64,000 bases of DNA from Marinirhabdus sp050859505 (lineage in GTDB: Bacteria > Bacteroidota > Bacteroidia > Flavobacteriales > Flavobacteriaceae), in NCBI RefSeq assembly GCF_050859505.1, contig NZ_CP193934.1, forward strand, positions 3,549,623-3,613,622. The letters run 5' to 3'. Every line of letters begins with the position of its first letter. Positions within the stretch are counted from its first letter, which is position 1. Below the pieces are notes generated by a model, which was not told where the DNA came from, searched no databases, and saw only the letters and a program-made list of their open reading frames with translations. The position numbers and the translations under genes are program-made. This document shows positions 19,110 through 27,418 of the stretch, in pieces.

Positions 19110-19117
19110 TATATTTG
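19110..19117 (+). promoter_or_regulatory. Putative -7 promoter element of marR-fad cluster
   Basis: TATATTTG matches the Bacteroidota -7 consensus TAnnTTTG exactly. No good -33 TTG partner is visible at 17-23 nt. Transcription from here would carry the palindrome at 19135-19201 in the leader. Confidence 0.4.
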
Positions 19118-19134
19118 AGTTTCTGAAAATTAGT

Positions 19135-19201
19135 CCTCGGCTCTGCTCGAACATCAATCACCTTCAAATTTCATTTGAATGCTGTCCGAGTGAAGCCGGG
19201 G
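19135..19201. repeat. Imperfect 67-nt palindrome upstream of marR
   Basis: The outer arms CCTCGGCT...CTCG (from 19135) and CGAG...AAGCCGGGG (to 19201) pair imperfectly. The apex is a perfect 7-bp inverted repeat, TTCAAATTTCATTTGAA (19163-19179, 3-nt spacer). It could be a REP-like intergenic palindrome, as the CTCGGCT-CTGCTCGAACA wording resembles repeats common in flavobacteria, or the apex could serve as a MarR operator 34 nt before the ATG. Confidence 0.6.
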
Positions 19202-19213
19202 AAACCACAAAGT

Positions 19214-19669
19214 ATGAAAGAAAAAACCATAGATTATATATTAAGGAGTACGTGGATGGCGGTACAAAAAATGTATAACGAAGAAGCAGGACGCAAAGAA
19301 AGTACAATGGCCACAGGCTTTGCACTTATAAGCATAGACCCGGAAGAAGGCACTCCGTCTACAGCTTTGGGTCCAAAAATGGGGATGGAAGCTACTTCCC
19401 TATCACGAACCCTTAAAACTATGGAAGGCAAAGGACTTATTGAGCGCAGACCCAACCCAGAAGATGGTCGTGGCGTTCTTATTCACCTAACACCATTTGG
19501 AAAAGAAATGAGAACTTTTTCAAAAGGAGTTGTACTTCAGTTTGATGATGCGGTGAAAGAAAATATCTCAGAAGAAGAATTAAAAACATTTAACAAGGTA
19601 GCTCACACTATTATGGAGCTCATCAATAGTAAAAGAATTTACAAACCAATTCAGAATGCAGAATTATGA
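19214..19669 (+). CDS. MarR family transcriptional regulator
   Basis: A 151-residue winged-helix regulator, most likely controlling the fad genes that follow. The region TPSTALGPKMGMEATSLSRT and the wing ERRPNPEDGRGVLIHLTPFG are typical of MarR DNA-binding domains, flanked by dimerisation helices (IDYILRSTWMAVQKMYNEEA and EELKTFNKVAHTIMELIN). I chose the ATG at 19214 (MKEKTIDY); the in-frame TTG at 19175 would start inside the palindrome and add an unstructured leader. The stop codon forms part of an inverted repeat leading into fadN, 50 nt away. Acyl-CoA as ligand is an inference from context. Confidence 0.88.
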   Translation: MKEKTIDYILRSTWMAVQKMYNEEAGRKESTMATGFALISIDPEEGTPSTALGPKMGMEATSLSRTLKTMEGKGLIERRPNPEDGRGVLIHLTPFGKEMRTFSKGVVLQFDDAVKENISEEELKTFNKVAHTIMELINSKRIYKPIQNAEL

Positions 19670-19692
19670 ATTCAGAGTTGTTTCTGAATTCA
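19667..19692. repeat. Perfect inverted repeat between marR and fadN-like gene
   Basis: TGAATTCAGA (19667-19676), a 6-nt spacer and TCTGAATTCA (19683-19692) form a perfect 10-bp stem that starts at the marR stop codon. No T run follows, so it is not a classical terminator. An mRNA-processing hairpin or a regulator site are both possible. Confidence 0.6.
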
Positions 19693-19719
19693 GCATTCAT
19701 AATTCATAATTGAAAAAAC

Positions 19720-22128
19720 ATGTCAAAAAGAAGAATAAATAAAGTAGCTGTTATCGGTTCCGGAATTATGGGAAGCGGTATCGCGTGTCATTTTGCTAAT
19801 ATTGGTGTAGAAGTCCTTTTGTTGGATATCGTGCCCCGTGAGCTGAATGACAAAGAAAAAGCAAAAGGAATCACAATGGACAGTCAAGCATTCCGAAACC
19901 GTTTGGTAGACGATGCCTTGCAAACTTCTATTAAATCGAAACCAGCACCACTTTACCATCAGGATTTTGCCAAGCGAATCACTACAGGAAACCTGGAAGA
20001 TGATATCGCCAAGGTAAAAGACGTAGACTGGATTATTGAAGTGGTTGTAGAACGTTTAGACATCAAGAAACAAGTTTTTGAAAATCTTGAAAAGCACAGA
20101 ACGCCAGGAACCTTGATTACCTCAAATACTTCTGGTATTCCTATTAAATTTATGAGCGAAGGCCGAAGTGAAGATTTCCAGAAGCATTTCTGCGGAACGC
20201 ACTTTTTCAATCCGCCACGATATTTAAAATTATTTGAAATCATCCCAGGACCGAAAACCGATTCTGAGGTGTTAACATTCTTAAACAGCTACGGTGAAAA
20301 GTTCTTAGGAAAAACCACCGTCATCGCAAAAGACACCCCAGCTTTTATCGGGAATCGAATTGGAATCTACGGCATACAGGCCATGTTCCATCTGGTAAAA
20401 GATATGGGCTTGACCGTGGAAGAAGTTGATAAATTAACCGGCCCCGTAATTGGACGCCCTAAATCGGCAACCTTCCGTACGGTAGACGTTGTTGGGTTGG
20501 ATACGCTGGTACACGTTGCCAATGGTATTTACGACAACGTTCCTAATGACGAGGAGCACGAAATGTTTAAGCTTCCAGCGTTCATCCAGACAATGATGGA
20601 TAACAAATGGCTAGGAAGCAAGAGCGGACAAGGATTCTACAAAAAAGTAAAAAACGATGACGGTTCTTCTGAAATTTTAGGACTGGATCTGGATTCATTA
20701 GAATACCGTTCCGCTAAAAAAGCACAATTTGCTACGCTTGAGTTAACAAAATCTGTAGATAACGTTGCAGACCGCTTCCCTATTCTTATAAAAGGAAAAG
20801 ACAAAGCAGGTGAATTCTACCGAAGAAATTTCGGCGCTATGTTTGCCTATGTTTCACACCGAATCCCAGAAATAACCGACGAGTTGTACAAGATTGACGA
20901 TGCGATGAAAGCTGGTTTCGGCTGGCAACACGGTCCGTTTCAAATTTGGGACGCTGTGGGTGTAGAAAAAGGGTTGGAGCTAATTAAAGAAGCAGGAAAA
21001 GAAGTTGCGCCTTGGATTCAGGAAATGATCGATTCAGGTAGCAAATCTTTCTATACAGTAAAAGAAGGAAATACATATTTCTACGATATTCCGAAGAAAG
21101 CACAGGTAAAAGTACCAGGACAAGATGCGTTTATCATCTTAGATAACATTCGTAAAAACACTGAAGTATTTAGTAATAGCGGCGTTTCAGTACAAGACTT
21201 AGGCGACGGAATTTTAAATGTAGAATTCCGCAGTAAAATGAACAGTATTGGCGGAGACGTGCTAGCTGGAATAAACAAAGCTATCGATCTGGCAGAAAAA
21301 AGCTACGACGGATTGGTGATTGGGAACCAAGGACAGAACTTTTCAGTAGGAGCCAACATCGGAATGATTTTTATGATGGCCGCAGAGCAGGAATATGATG
21401 AACTAAATGCTGCTATAAAATATTTCCAAGATACCGTAATGCGTTTGCGGTACTCTTCTATCCCAACGGTAATGGCACCCCACGGAATGACCCTGGGTGG
21501 TGGGTGTGAATTGACGTTGCACGCAGACCGTGTAGTAGCTGCAGCCGAGAGTTATATTGGCTTGGTAGAATTTGGCGTAGGCGTAATTCCTGGCGGTGGA
21601 GGTTCTAAAGAAATGGCCCTTCGCGCAAGTGATTCCTTTAAACAAGATGATGTAGAACTGAACAGATTACGTCAGCACTTCTTAACGGTTGCCATGGCGA
21701 AAGTATCTACCTCAGCTCACGAAGCATACGATCTTGACATCCTGAAACACGGAAAAGATATTGTTGTAGTAAATGCTTCTAGACAACTAGCCACTGCAAA
21801 AGCAGTTGCAAGACAAATGGCAGACGTAGGCTACACAAAGCCCCCAATGCGAACCGATATAAAAGTATTAGGAAAGCAAGCCTTAGGAATGTTTTATGTA
21901 GGAACAGACAGTATGGAAGCCAGCAAATACATTAGCGAACACGACCAGAAAATAGCAGATAAACTAGCCTATGTAATGGCAGGTGGTGATTTAAGTGAGC
22001 CAACCCTAGTAAGCGAGCAGTATTTGCTAGACTTAGAAAGAGAAGCCTTCTTAAGTTTAACTGGGGAACGTAAAACGCTGGAGCGTTTGCAGCATATGAT
22101 ACAGAAGGGGAAACCACTTCGCAACTAA
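19720..22128 (+). CDS. fadN: 3-hydroxyacyl-CoA dehydrogenase / enoyl-CoA hydratase fusion
   Basis: An 802-residue bifunctional beta-oxidation enzyme with the FadN-type order: dehydrogenase first, hydratase last. The NAD-binding motif GSGIMGSG is at about residues 13-20. The catalytic region CGTHFFNPPRYLKLFEIIPG is near 167, and a second dehydrogenase C-terminal half ends near 430. The crotonase domain (about 490-700) has the oxyanion-hole strands FSVGANIG and GMTLGGGCE, with Glu in IGLVEFGVG. It hydrates trans-2-enoyl-CoA and oxidises the resulting 3-hydroxyacyl-CoA, passing product to the thiolase encoded downstream. The symbol follows domain order; an alternative name is a FadB/FadJ-like multifunctional protein. 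Confidence 0.9.
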   Translation: MSKRRINKVAVIGSGIMGSGIACHFANIGVEVLLLDIVPRELNDKEKAKGITMDSQAFRNRLVDDALQTSIKSKPAPLYHQDFAKRITTGNLEDDIAKVKDVDWIIEVVVERLDIKKQVFENLEKHRTPGTLITSNTSGIPIKFMSEGRSEDFQKHFCGTHFFNPPRYLKLFEIIPGPKTDSEVLTFLNSYGEKFLGKTTVIAKDTPAFIGNRIGIYGIQAMFHLVKDMGLTVEEVDKLTGPVIGRPKSATFRTVDVVGLDTLVHVANGIYDNVPNDEEHEMFKLPAFIQTMMDNKWLGSKSGQGFYKKVKNDDGSSEILGLDLDSLEYRSAKKAQFATLELTKSVDNVADRFPILIKGKDKAGEFYRRNFGAMFAYVSHRIPEITDELYKIDDAMKAGFGWQHGPFQIWDAVGVEKGLELIKEAGKEVAPWIQEMIDSGSKSFYTVKEGNTYFYDIPKKAQVKVPGQDAFIILDNIRKNTEVFSNSGVSVQDLGDGILNVEFRSKMNSIGGDVLAGINKAIDLAEKSYDGLVIGNQGQNFSVGANIGMIFMMAAEQEYDELNAAIKYFQDTVMRLRYSSIPTVMAPHGMTLGGGCELTLHADRVVAAAESYIGLVEFGVGVIPGGGGSKEMALRASDSFKQDDVELNRLRQHFLTVAMAKVSTSAHEAYDLDILKHGKDIVVVNASRQLATAKAVARQMADVGYTKPPMRTDIKVLGKQALGMFYVGTDSMEASKYISEHDQKIADKLAYVMAGGDLSEPTLVSEQYLLDLEREAFLSLTGERKTLERLQHMIQKGKPLRN

Positions 22129-22151
22129 GGTTGCGGATAGTACAAAGAACA

Positions 22152-22205
22152 GAGTACAAAATATTAAGATGTAAGCAAAAGGTTGTTTCTTAATACTTTG
22201 TACTC
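22152..22205. repeat. Long hairpin between fadN-like and four-helix-bundle genes
   Basis: The 18-nt arms at 22152-22169 (GAGTACAAAATATTAAGA) and 22188-22205 pair at 17 of 18 positions around an 18-nt loop. The right arm belongs to a sequence that recurs at 23900-23923 (22 of 24 identical), so it is a dispersed repeat as well as a hairpin. Confidence 0.7.
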
Positions 22206-22230
22206 AATACTAACTTTTTTAATAAAAATT

Positions 22231-22587
22231 ATGCACAAGTTCGAAGAGTTGAAAATATGGCAAAAAGCAATGGATGTAACTGAAAATTGTTACAGAGCAA
22301 CAGAAAATTTTCCAAAAGAGGAAAAATTTGGCTTAACATCTCAAGTAAGAAGAAGTGCTGTTTCTATTCCTTCAAATATAGCTGAAGGTGCAGGAAGAAA
22401 TACAAATGGAGAATTTAAACAATTCTTAGGAATTGCAAACGGTTCTTCTTTTGAACTATTGACACAATTATATTTATCAAAAAGATTAAATCTTTTAACA
22501 GAAGAAGTAGCAAGACCTATAATTAGCGAAGTGATTGAAGTAACTAAAATGAATTATTCACTTCAAAGAACATTAAAAAAGTCTTAA
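22231..22587 (+). CDS. Four-helix bundle protein (23S rRNA intervening-sequence protein family)
   Basis: 118 residues from the ATG at 22231 (MHKFEELKIWQKAMDVTENC); an upstream in-frame ATG at 22183 lies in the hairpin and is unlikely. It shows the family hallmarks: KIWQKAM-type first helix, FGLTSQVRRSAVSIPSNIAEG, GR(N)T...EFKQFLGIA and the final helix. The family is small, often found inside rRNA insertions, next to retroelements or as orphan genes. Its general function is unknown, though relatives bind nucleic acid as pentamers. Here it sits between two fad genes and is flanked by AT-rich repeats, which suggests a late insertion that leaves the operon readable. Confidence 0.9.
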   Translation: MHKFEELKIWQKAMDVTENCYRATENFPKEEKFGLTSQVRRSAVSIPSNIAEGAGRNTNGEFKQFLGIANGSSFELLTQLYLSKRLNLLTEEVARPIISEVIEVTKMNYSLQRTLKKS

Positions 22588-22612
22588 TACTTATTTCTAA
22601 AATCTTAATACT

Positions 22613-23806
22613 ATGAGTAAAACAGCATATATAGTAAAAGCATACAGAACCGCCGTTGGAAAAGCACCTCGTGGTGTGTTCAGATTTAAGAGAGCCGATG
22701 ATCTGGCTGCAGAAACCATTCAGTATATGATGAAGGAACTGCCCGGATTAGACGCAAAACGTATTGACGATGTGATCGTGGGTAACGCCATGCCAGAAGG
22801 TTCGCAAGGGTTAAACTTTGGTAGATTAATCTCTTTAATGGGATTGGATATTGTAGACGTTCCTGGAATGACCGTAAATCGTTTCTGTTCTTCGGGAGTA
22901 GAAACTATTGCCATTGCAGCAGCCAAAATCCAATCTGGAATGGCGCACTGCATTATTGCTGGTGGCGCTGAAAGTATGAGCTCTGTACCTATGTCTGGTT
23001 ACAAGCCAGAATTGAATTACGACATCGTAAAAAATGGTCACGAAGATTACTATTGGGGCATGGGAAATACTGCGGAAGCGGTTGCCAACCAATTTAAAGT
23101 GTCTCGTGAAGACCAAGATGAGTTTGCCTACAACAGCCATATGAAAGCATTGAAAGCACAAGCTGAAAACCGTTTTCAGGATCAGATTGTCCCTATTGAC
23201 GTAGAACAAACCTATGTAGACGACAACGGAAAAAAGGCAACAAAAAAGTATACCGTAACCAAAGACGAAGGGCCACGTAAAGGAACAAGCCTGGAAGCCT
23301 TGGCGAAACTACGCCCGGTATTTGCTGAAGGTGGAAGTGTAACCGCAGGAAACTCATCACAAATGAGTGATGGTGCCGCTTTTGTGATGGTAATGAGTGA
23401 GGAAATGATGAAAGAATTAAACCTGGAGCCTATTGCCAGAATGGTAAACTATGCCGCAATGGGTGTAGAACCACGTATTATGGGAATAGGTCCTGTAAAG
23501 GCAATTCCGAAGGCACTAAAACTAGCCGGATTAAAACAAGACGACATTAAATTAATAGAGTTAAACGAAGCTTTCGCCTCACAAAGTTTAGCGGTAGTTC
23601 GTGAGCTTGGATTAGACAAGGACATTGTAAACGTTAATGGAGGCGCAATTGCATTGGGACACCCGCTGGGATGTACAGGAGCAAAACTTTCGGTACAGTT
23701 GTTTGATGAGATGCGTAAACGAAACATGCAAGGACAATATGGAATGGTGACTATGTGTGTAGGTACCGGACAAGGAGCTGCAGGCATATTTGAATTTCTT
23801 AAATAG
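22613..23806 (+). CDS. fadA: Acetyl-CoA C-acyltransferase (thiolase)
   Basis: 397 residues, normal length for a degradative thiolase. It releases acetyl-CoA from 3-ketoacyl-CoA. The nucleophile Cys lies in NRFCSSGVETIA (about 88). GGAESMSSVPM, the His motif in NVNGGAIALGHPLGCTG (about 350) and the second Cys in CVGTGQGAAG near the end are all present. The start ATG lies 25 nt after the four-helix-bundle stop. It is the direct partner of the dehydrogenase/hydratase encoded upstream. Confidence 0.95.
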   Translation: MSKTAYIVKAYRTAVGKAPRGVFRFKRADDLAAETIQYMMKELPGLDAKRIDDVIVGNAMPEGSQGLNFGRLISLMGLDIVDVPGMTVNRFCSSGVETIAIAAAKIQSGMAHCIIAGGAESMSSVPMSGYKPELNYDIVKNGHEDYYWGMGNTAEAVANQFKVSREDQDEFAYNSHMKALKAQAENRFQDQIVPIDVEQTYVDDNGKKATKKYTVTKDEGPRKGTSLEALAKLRPVFAEGGSVTAGNSSQMSDGAAFVMVMSEEMMKELNLEPIARMVNYAAMGVEPRIMGIGPVKAIPKALKLAGLKQDDIKLIELNEAFASQSLAVVRELGLDKDIVNVNGGAIALGHPLGCTGAKLSVQLFDEMRKRNMQGQYGMVTMCVGTGQGAAGIFEFLK

Positions 23807-23819
23807 AACAAAGATGTGA

Positions 23820-23929
23820 GTATTAAGTATTAATTTTTTTTTAAAAGCACTCTTAATGCTTAGCTCTAATAAAATAATCAACAAAATTTAGTTTTTCAGT
23901 CTCAATACTTTGTACTGAATACTTAATAC
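23820..23929. repeat. AT-rich intergenic repeat before acyl-CoA dehydrogenase
   Basis: The arms GTATTAAGTATT (23820-23831) and AATACTTAATAC (23918-23929) are perfect inverted copies 86 nt apart. The right side contains the same TACTTTGTACT-type unit found before the four-helix-bundle gene. No ORF is supported in the 133-nt gap. Confidence 0.5.
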
Positions 23930-23939
23930 CTAATTAAAT

Positions 23940-25745
23940 ATGGCAACAGAAACAATAAATAAAGACATTCTCCGCGGAGGTCAATTTTTAGTAAAAGAAA
24001 CCCCTTGCGAAGACATTTTCACTCCTGAAGATTTTTCAGAAGAGCAACGTATGATGAAGGAAGCGGTCATGGAATTTAACGACCGTGAAATCGTAGCAAA
24101 AAGAGATCGTTTTGAAGCGAAAGATTATGCATTAACAGAAGAAGTAATGCGGAAAGCTGGAGATCTTGGTTTCTTAAGCGTAGCGGTACCAGAAGAATTG
24201 GGCGGACTAGGAATGGGCTTTGTCTCTACCGTCTTAACGTGCGACTATATTTCCAGTGGCACAGGGTCTTTTTCAACTGCTTTTGGTGCACATACAGGAA
24301 TTGGAACTATGCCAATTACGCTTTATGGAAACGAAGCACAAAAACAAAAATACGTACCAAAACTAGCCACTGGCGAATGGTTTGGCGCGTATTGCTTAAC
24401 GGAACCAGGCGCAGGTAGTGACGCCAATAGCGGAAAAACAAAAGCTGTTTTAAGCGAAGACGGAAAACACTACTTAATTAGTGGACAGAAAATGTGGATC
24501 TCTAATGCAGGTTTCTGTACCATAATGATTGTTTTTGCTCGTATAGGTGACGATAAAAATATTACTGGATTTATCGTGGAAAACGATCCCAGCAATGGAA
24601 TTTCTATGGGAGAAGAAGAGCACAAACTAGGAATTAGAGCCTCTTCAACGCGTCAAGTATTTTTTAGCGACACCAAAGTTCCAGTAGAAAACATGCTGGC
24701 CGGACGTGGCGAAGGTTTTAAAATAGCCATGAATGCGCTAAACGTGGGACGAATTAAATTGGCTGCAGCCTGTTTAGACTCCCAACGTCGTGTGACTACC
24801 ACAGCAGTGCAATATGCAAATGAACGTAAGCAATTTAAAACGCCTATTGCAGAATTTGGCGCCATTAAATGGAAACTAGCCGAAATGGCAACGAACGCTT
24901 TTACAGGCGAGTCTGCTACCTATCGGGCTGCAAAAAATATTGAAGACAGAATAAGCATTCGAATAGAAGAAGGTAATTCTCATCAGGAAGCAGAGCTAAA
25001 AGGGGTAGAAGAATATGCCATAGAATGTTCTATTTTGAAAGTTGCGGTTTCTGAAGATATTCAGAATTGTGCAGATGAAGGCATCCAGATTTTTGGCGGC
25101 ATGGGATTCTCTGAAGACACCCCGATGGAAGCTGCGTGGAGAGATGCACGTATTGCGCGTATTTACGAAGGTACCAATGAGATTAACCGAATGCTTTCCG
25201 TTGGAATGTTGGTGAAGAAAGCAATGAAAGGACATGTAGATTTATTAAATCCTGCCCAAGACGTTGCCAAAGAACTCATGGGAATTCCAAGTTTTGACAC
25301 GCCAGATTTTTCTGAAACATTAGCCGAAGAAAAAGCAATGGTAGCAAAACTGAAAAAAGTATTTTTAATGGTAGCAGGAACTGCCGTTCAAAAATACGGA
25401 CCAGAATTAGAACAACATCAGATGATGTTAATGGCTGCCAGCGATATTCTAATCGAAATCTATATGGCAGAAAGCGCTATCCTTAGAGCCGAAAAGAATA
25501 CCAAGCGAGACGGTAAAAATGCCGAATATCAAGTTGCCATGGCAAAACTATATTTATACAAAGCCATAGACGTTATTGCTACCAAAGCAAAAATGGCTAT
25601 TATTTCTTTTGCTGAAGGCGATGAACAAAAAATGATGTTGATGGGATTAAAACGTTTTACAAAATATCAAAACATGCCGAACATAGTTGGGCTAAGAAAC
25701 TATATTGCTGAAAAGGTAACTGCGGAAAATAAATATCCGTTTTAA
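23940..25745 (+). CDS. fadE: Acyl-CoA dehydrogenase
   Basis: A 601-residue FAD flavoprotein that introduces the first double bond in beta-oxidation. The N-terminal helical domain is followed by the FAD/substrate motifs CLTEPGAGSDA (about 152) and KMWISNAGF. The catalytic Glu region is ARIYEGTNEI (about 408). An extra C-terminal helical domain of about 170 residues makes it resemble very-long-chain dehydrogenases. It ends the cluster and is followed by a good terminator. Electron transfer would go through ETF, which is not encoded here. Confidence 0.93.
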   Translation: MATETINKDILRGGQFLVKETPCEDIFTPEDFSEEQRMMKEAVMEFNDREIVAKRDRFEAKDYALTEEVMRKAGDLGFLSVAVPEELGGLGMGFVSTVLTCDYISSGTGSFSTAFGAHTGIGTMPITLYGNEAQKQKYVPKLATGEWFGAYCLTEPGAGSDANSGKTKAVLSEDGKHYLISGQKMWISNAGFCTIMIVFARIGDDKNITGFIVENDPSNGISMGEEEHKLGIRASSTRQVFFSDTKVPVENMLAGRGEGFKIAMNALNVGRIKLAAACLDSQRRVTTTAVQYANERKQFKTPIAEFGAIKWKLAEMATNAFTGESATYRAAKNIEDRISIRIEEGNSHQEAELKGVEEYAIECSILKVAVSEDIQNCADEGIQIFGGMGFSEDTPMEAAWRDARIARIYEGTNEINRMLSVGMLVKKAMKGHVDLLNPAQDVAKELMGIPSFDTPDFSETLAEEKAMVAKLKKVFLMVAGTAVQKYGPELEQHQMMLMAASDILIEIYMAESAILRAEKNTKRDGKNAEYQVAMAKLYLYKAIDVIATKAKMAIISFAEGDEQKMMLMGLKRFTKYQNMPNIVGLRNYIAEKVTAENKYPF

Positions 25746-25772
25746 GATTTTACCAGCTATTTAGAAATCAGA

Positions 25773-25800
25773 AAGCCGCTCAATTGGAGCGGCTTTTTTT
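25773..25800 (+). terminator. Terminator of the fad cluster
   Basis: Stem AAGCCGCTC / GAGCGGCTT with a 5-nt loop and T run, 27 nt after the fadE-like stop. It could also act against the convergent minus-strand gene that ends at 25819. Confidence 0.85.
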
Positions 25801-25818
25801 GCTATATACATATCGTGA

Positions 25819-26232
25819 CTAGCTTTTCAAAAGAGTAAAAACCTGTTTTTTTATTTTAAAATCAATCGATTCATAGGCTCCCTCTTGTATTTTTTTAATT
25901 TGGTTTTTTTCAATATCGAAACTAATTTGAGTTGCGTTTCGCTGTAATGGTTTTGCGTATTCACTTTCAAATTCCAGCATAGAAGCGGTTAATGTAAAAT
26001 CGCCTCTTTTACTTTTGAAAGTAAGGGTTGCCCCTTTTTTGCTTTTAAAAGCTCTTCTACTCATAAACAACGCTTCAAAAAAGTAATAGTCATTCAATTC
26101 CTGAAAGCCACCATAGAGTAACATTTCTTCAGACTCGCCCAATTTTTCACCGTCTACGGCAGTCATTAATTTCTCTACTTCGGCATTACTTATTGAAGGT
26201 GTGTTTTTTGAGCCAAAAATTTTTTTAAACAT
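25819..26232 (-). CDS. Conserved hypothetical cytosolic protein
   Basis: 137 residues, no signal peptide or TM segment, starting MFKKIFGSKNTPSISN. A short acidic N-terminal helix region is followed by a mostly beta part with alternating Lys-rich strands (FKSKKGATLTFKSKRGDFTL) and a final strand FKIKKQVFTLLKS. Codon usage looks like the neighbours. I do not recognise the family. It converges on the fad cluster and is probably monocistronic. Confidence 0.65.
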   Translation of the reverse strand: MFKKIFGSKNTPSISNAEVEKLMTAVDGEKLGESEEMLLYGGFQELNDYYFFEALFMSRRAFKSKKGATLTFKSKRGDFTLTASMLEFESEYAKPLQRNATQISFDIEKNQIKKIQEGAYESIDFKIKKQVFTLLKS

Positions 26233-26474
26233 GTAGGTTACTTTTTTAATTTGGAATTAGTGTATTTTCAAAAGCAGCTATGGGCTAGTTTTATACATTT
26301 CAAAAATACTACTACTAATTAAATTTGATACGTAATCCTACTGAAATTCTAAAACACTCGCTACTTCTTATTTAAAATACATTCTAAATTAGGCAGAACT
26401 ATTACAAAGCGATCTCGAAAGACAGCGTTTCTTTTTGGAACAAACTTTGTATCTTCACTCTTCAAAATATCGTT
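26233..26474. other. Divergent intergenic region, nothing recognised
   Basis: 242 nt between divergent genes. I see no ORF, tRNA or clear hairpin; it presumably holds both promoters. An element resembling a -7 box (TATCTTCA) lies shortly before the plus-strand ATG. Confidence 0.4.
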
Positions 26475-27359
26475 ATGAAGTTTCTCCCCTATTTCGTTTT
26501 TCTACTTTCTATTGTGGCAATTGCTCAACCCAACACCGATGTATATGTAATGGATTTAGCAATAACAGACACTACGTTTGCCGTTTCCAACTTTAAAAAT
26601 ATTTCACATAGTAGCGGGTATGATAATCAGCCTTCATTTATGGACAATCACGCGGTATTGTATGCAGGTACTGAAAATGGGCAGACGGAGATACAATTGT
26701 ATTCTATTTCAGAAAATACAAAGCAACGCCTGAATGCAACTACACCCGGCGGCGAATACTCTCCCATACTCATGCCAGATGGCAAACACATTGCGGCAGT
26801 TCGGTTAGACACAACCGGGTTGCAGCGACTTTACAAATACGAGAGTACAAAGCCCAATAATGGCGAGTCGCAACTACTTTTAAGCGAACTGGAAATTGCG
26901 TATTTTGCTTTTTATGATGAAGACTATCTTGTGGCTTCGGTGCTTTCTGGAAATCAGTTAGACCTGGTCATTGCGAACCTTGCAAAAGACGAAGCAGGTT
27001 TGTATGCTGAAAATGTGGGGCGCTCTATTCACAAAGTTCCTAATACCACTACGGTAAGTTATACGATTGTAAACGAAGAAAAAAATCTTGATGTTTTTGT
27101 GGTAGATGTACATAAGGCCGAAGACACCTATTTCGTCTGCCAGCTTCCCATCGGGATTCAAGACCACACTTGGATTAACGCTACTACCCTACTTTTAGGG
27201 AGTGGTTCCAAATTATATGTATATGATCTTTTTGGTCCTGGAGAATGGAAAGAAGTCGCAGACCTATCAGCAAACAACATTCAAAATATTACGCGAATTA
27301 CGGTAAGTCCAGATGGGAAGAAACTAGCGTTGGTAGCTGAAATTTCAGCTAAAAAGTAA
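26475..27359 (+). CDS. Exported TolB/WD40-like beta-propeller protein
   Basis: 294 residues with a signal peptide (MKFLPYFVFLLSIVAIAQ). The mature protein has repeated PD40-like strands: YDNQPSFMDNHAVLYAG, GGEYSPILMPDGKHIAAVRLD and RITVSPDGKKLALVAE. It is probably a partial propeller working in the periplasm. Its stop (TAA) overlaps an in-frame ATG for the next gene as TAATG, suggesting co-translation with the M28 peptidase; the pair may act together on peptides or glycans, but this is inference. Confidence 0.78.
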   Translation: MKFLPYFVFLLSIVAIAQPNTDVYVMDLAITDTTFAVSNFKNISHSSGYDNQPSFMDNHAVLYAGTENGQTEIQLYSISENTKQRLNATTPGGEYSPILMPDGKHIAAVRLDTTGLQRLYKYESTKPNNGESQLLLSELEIAYFAFYDEDYLVASVLSGNQLDLVIANLAKDEAGLYAENVGRSIHKVPNTTTVSYTIVNEEKNLDVFVVDVHKAEDTYFVCQLPIGIQDHTWINATTLLLGSGSKLYVYDLFGPGEWKEVADLSANNIQNITRITVSPDGKKLALVAEISAKK

Positions 27360-27418
27360 TGCGACATATACCTTTCTTCAACATTCTTTTTCTTACTTTT
27401 AAAACAAATATAATCCCT

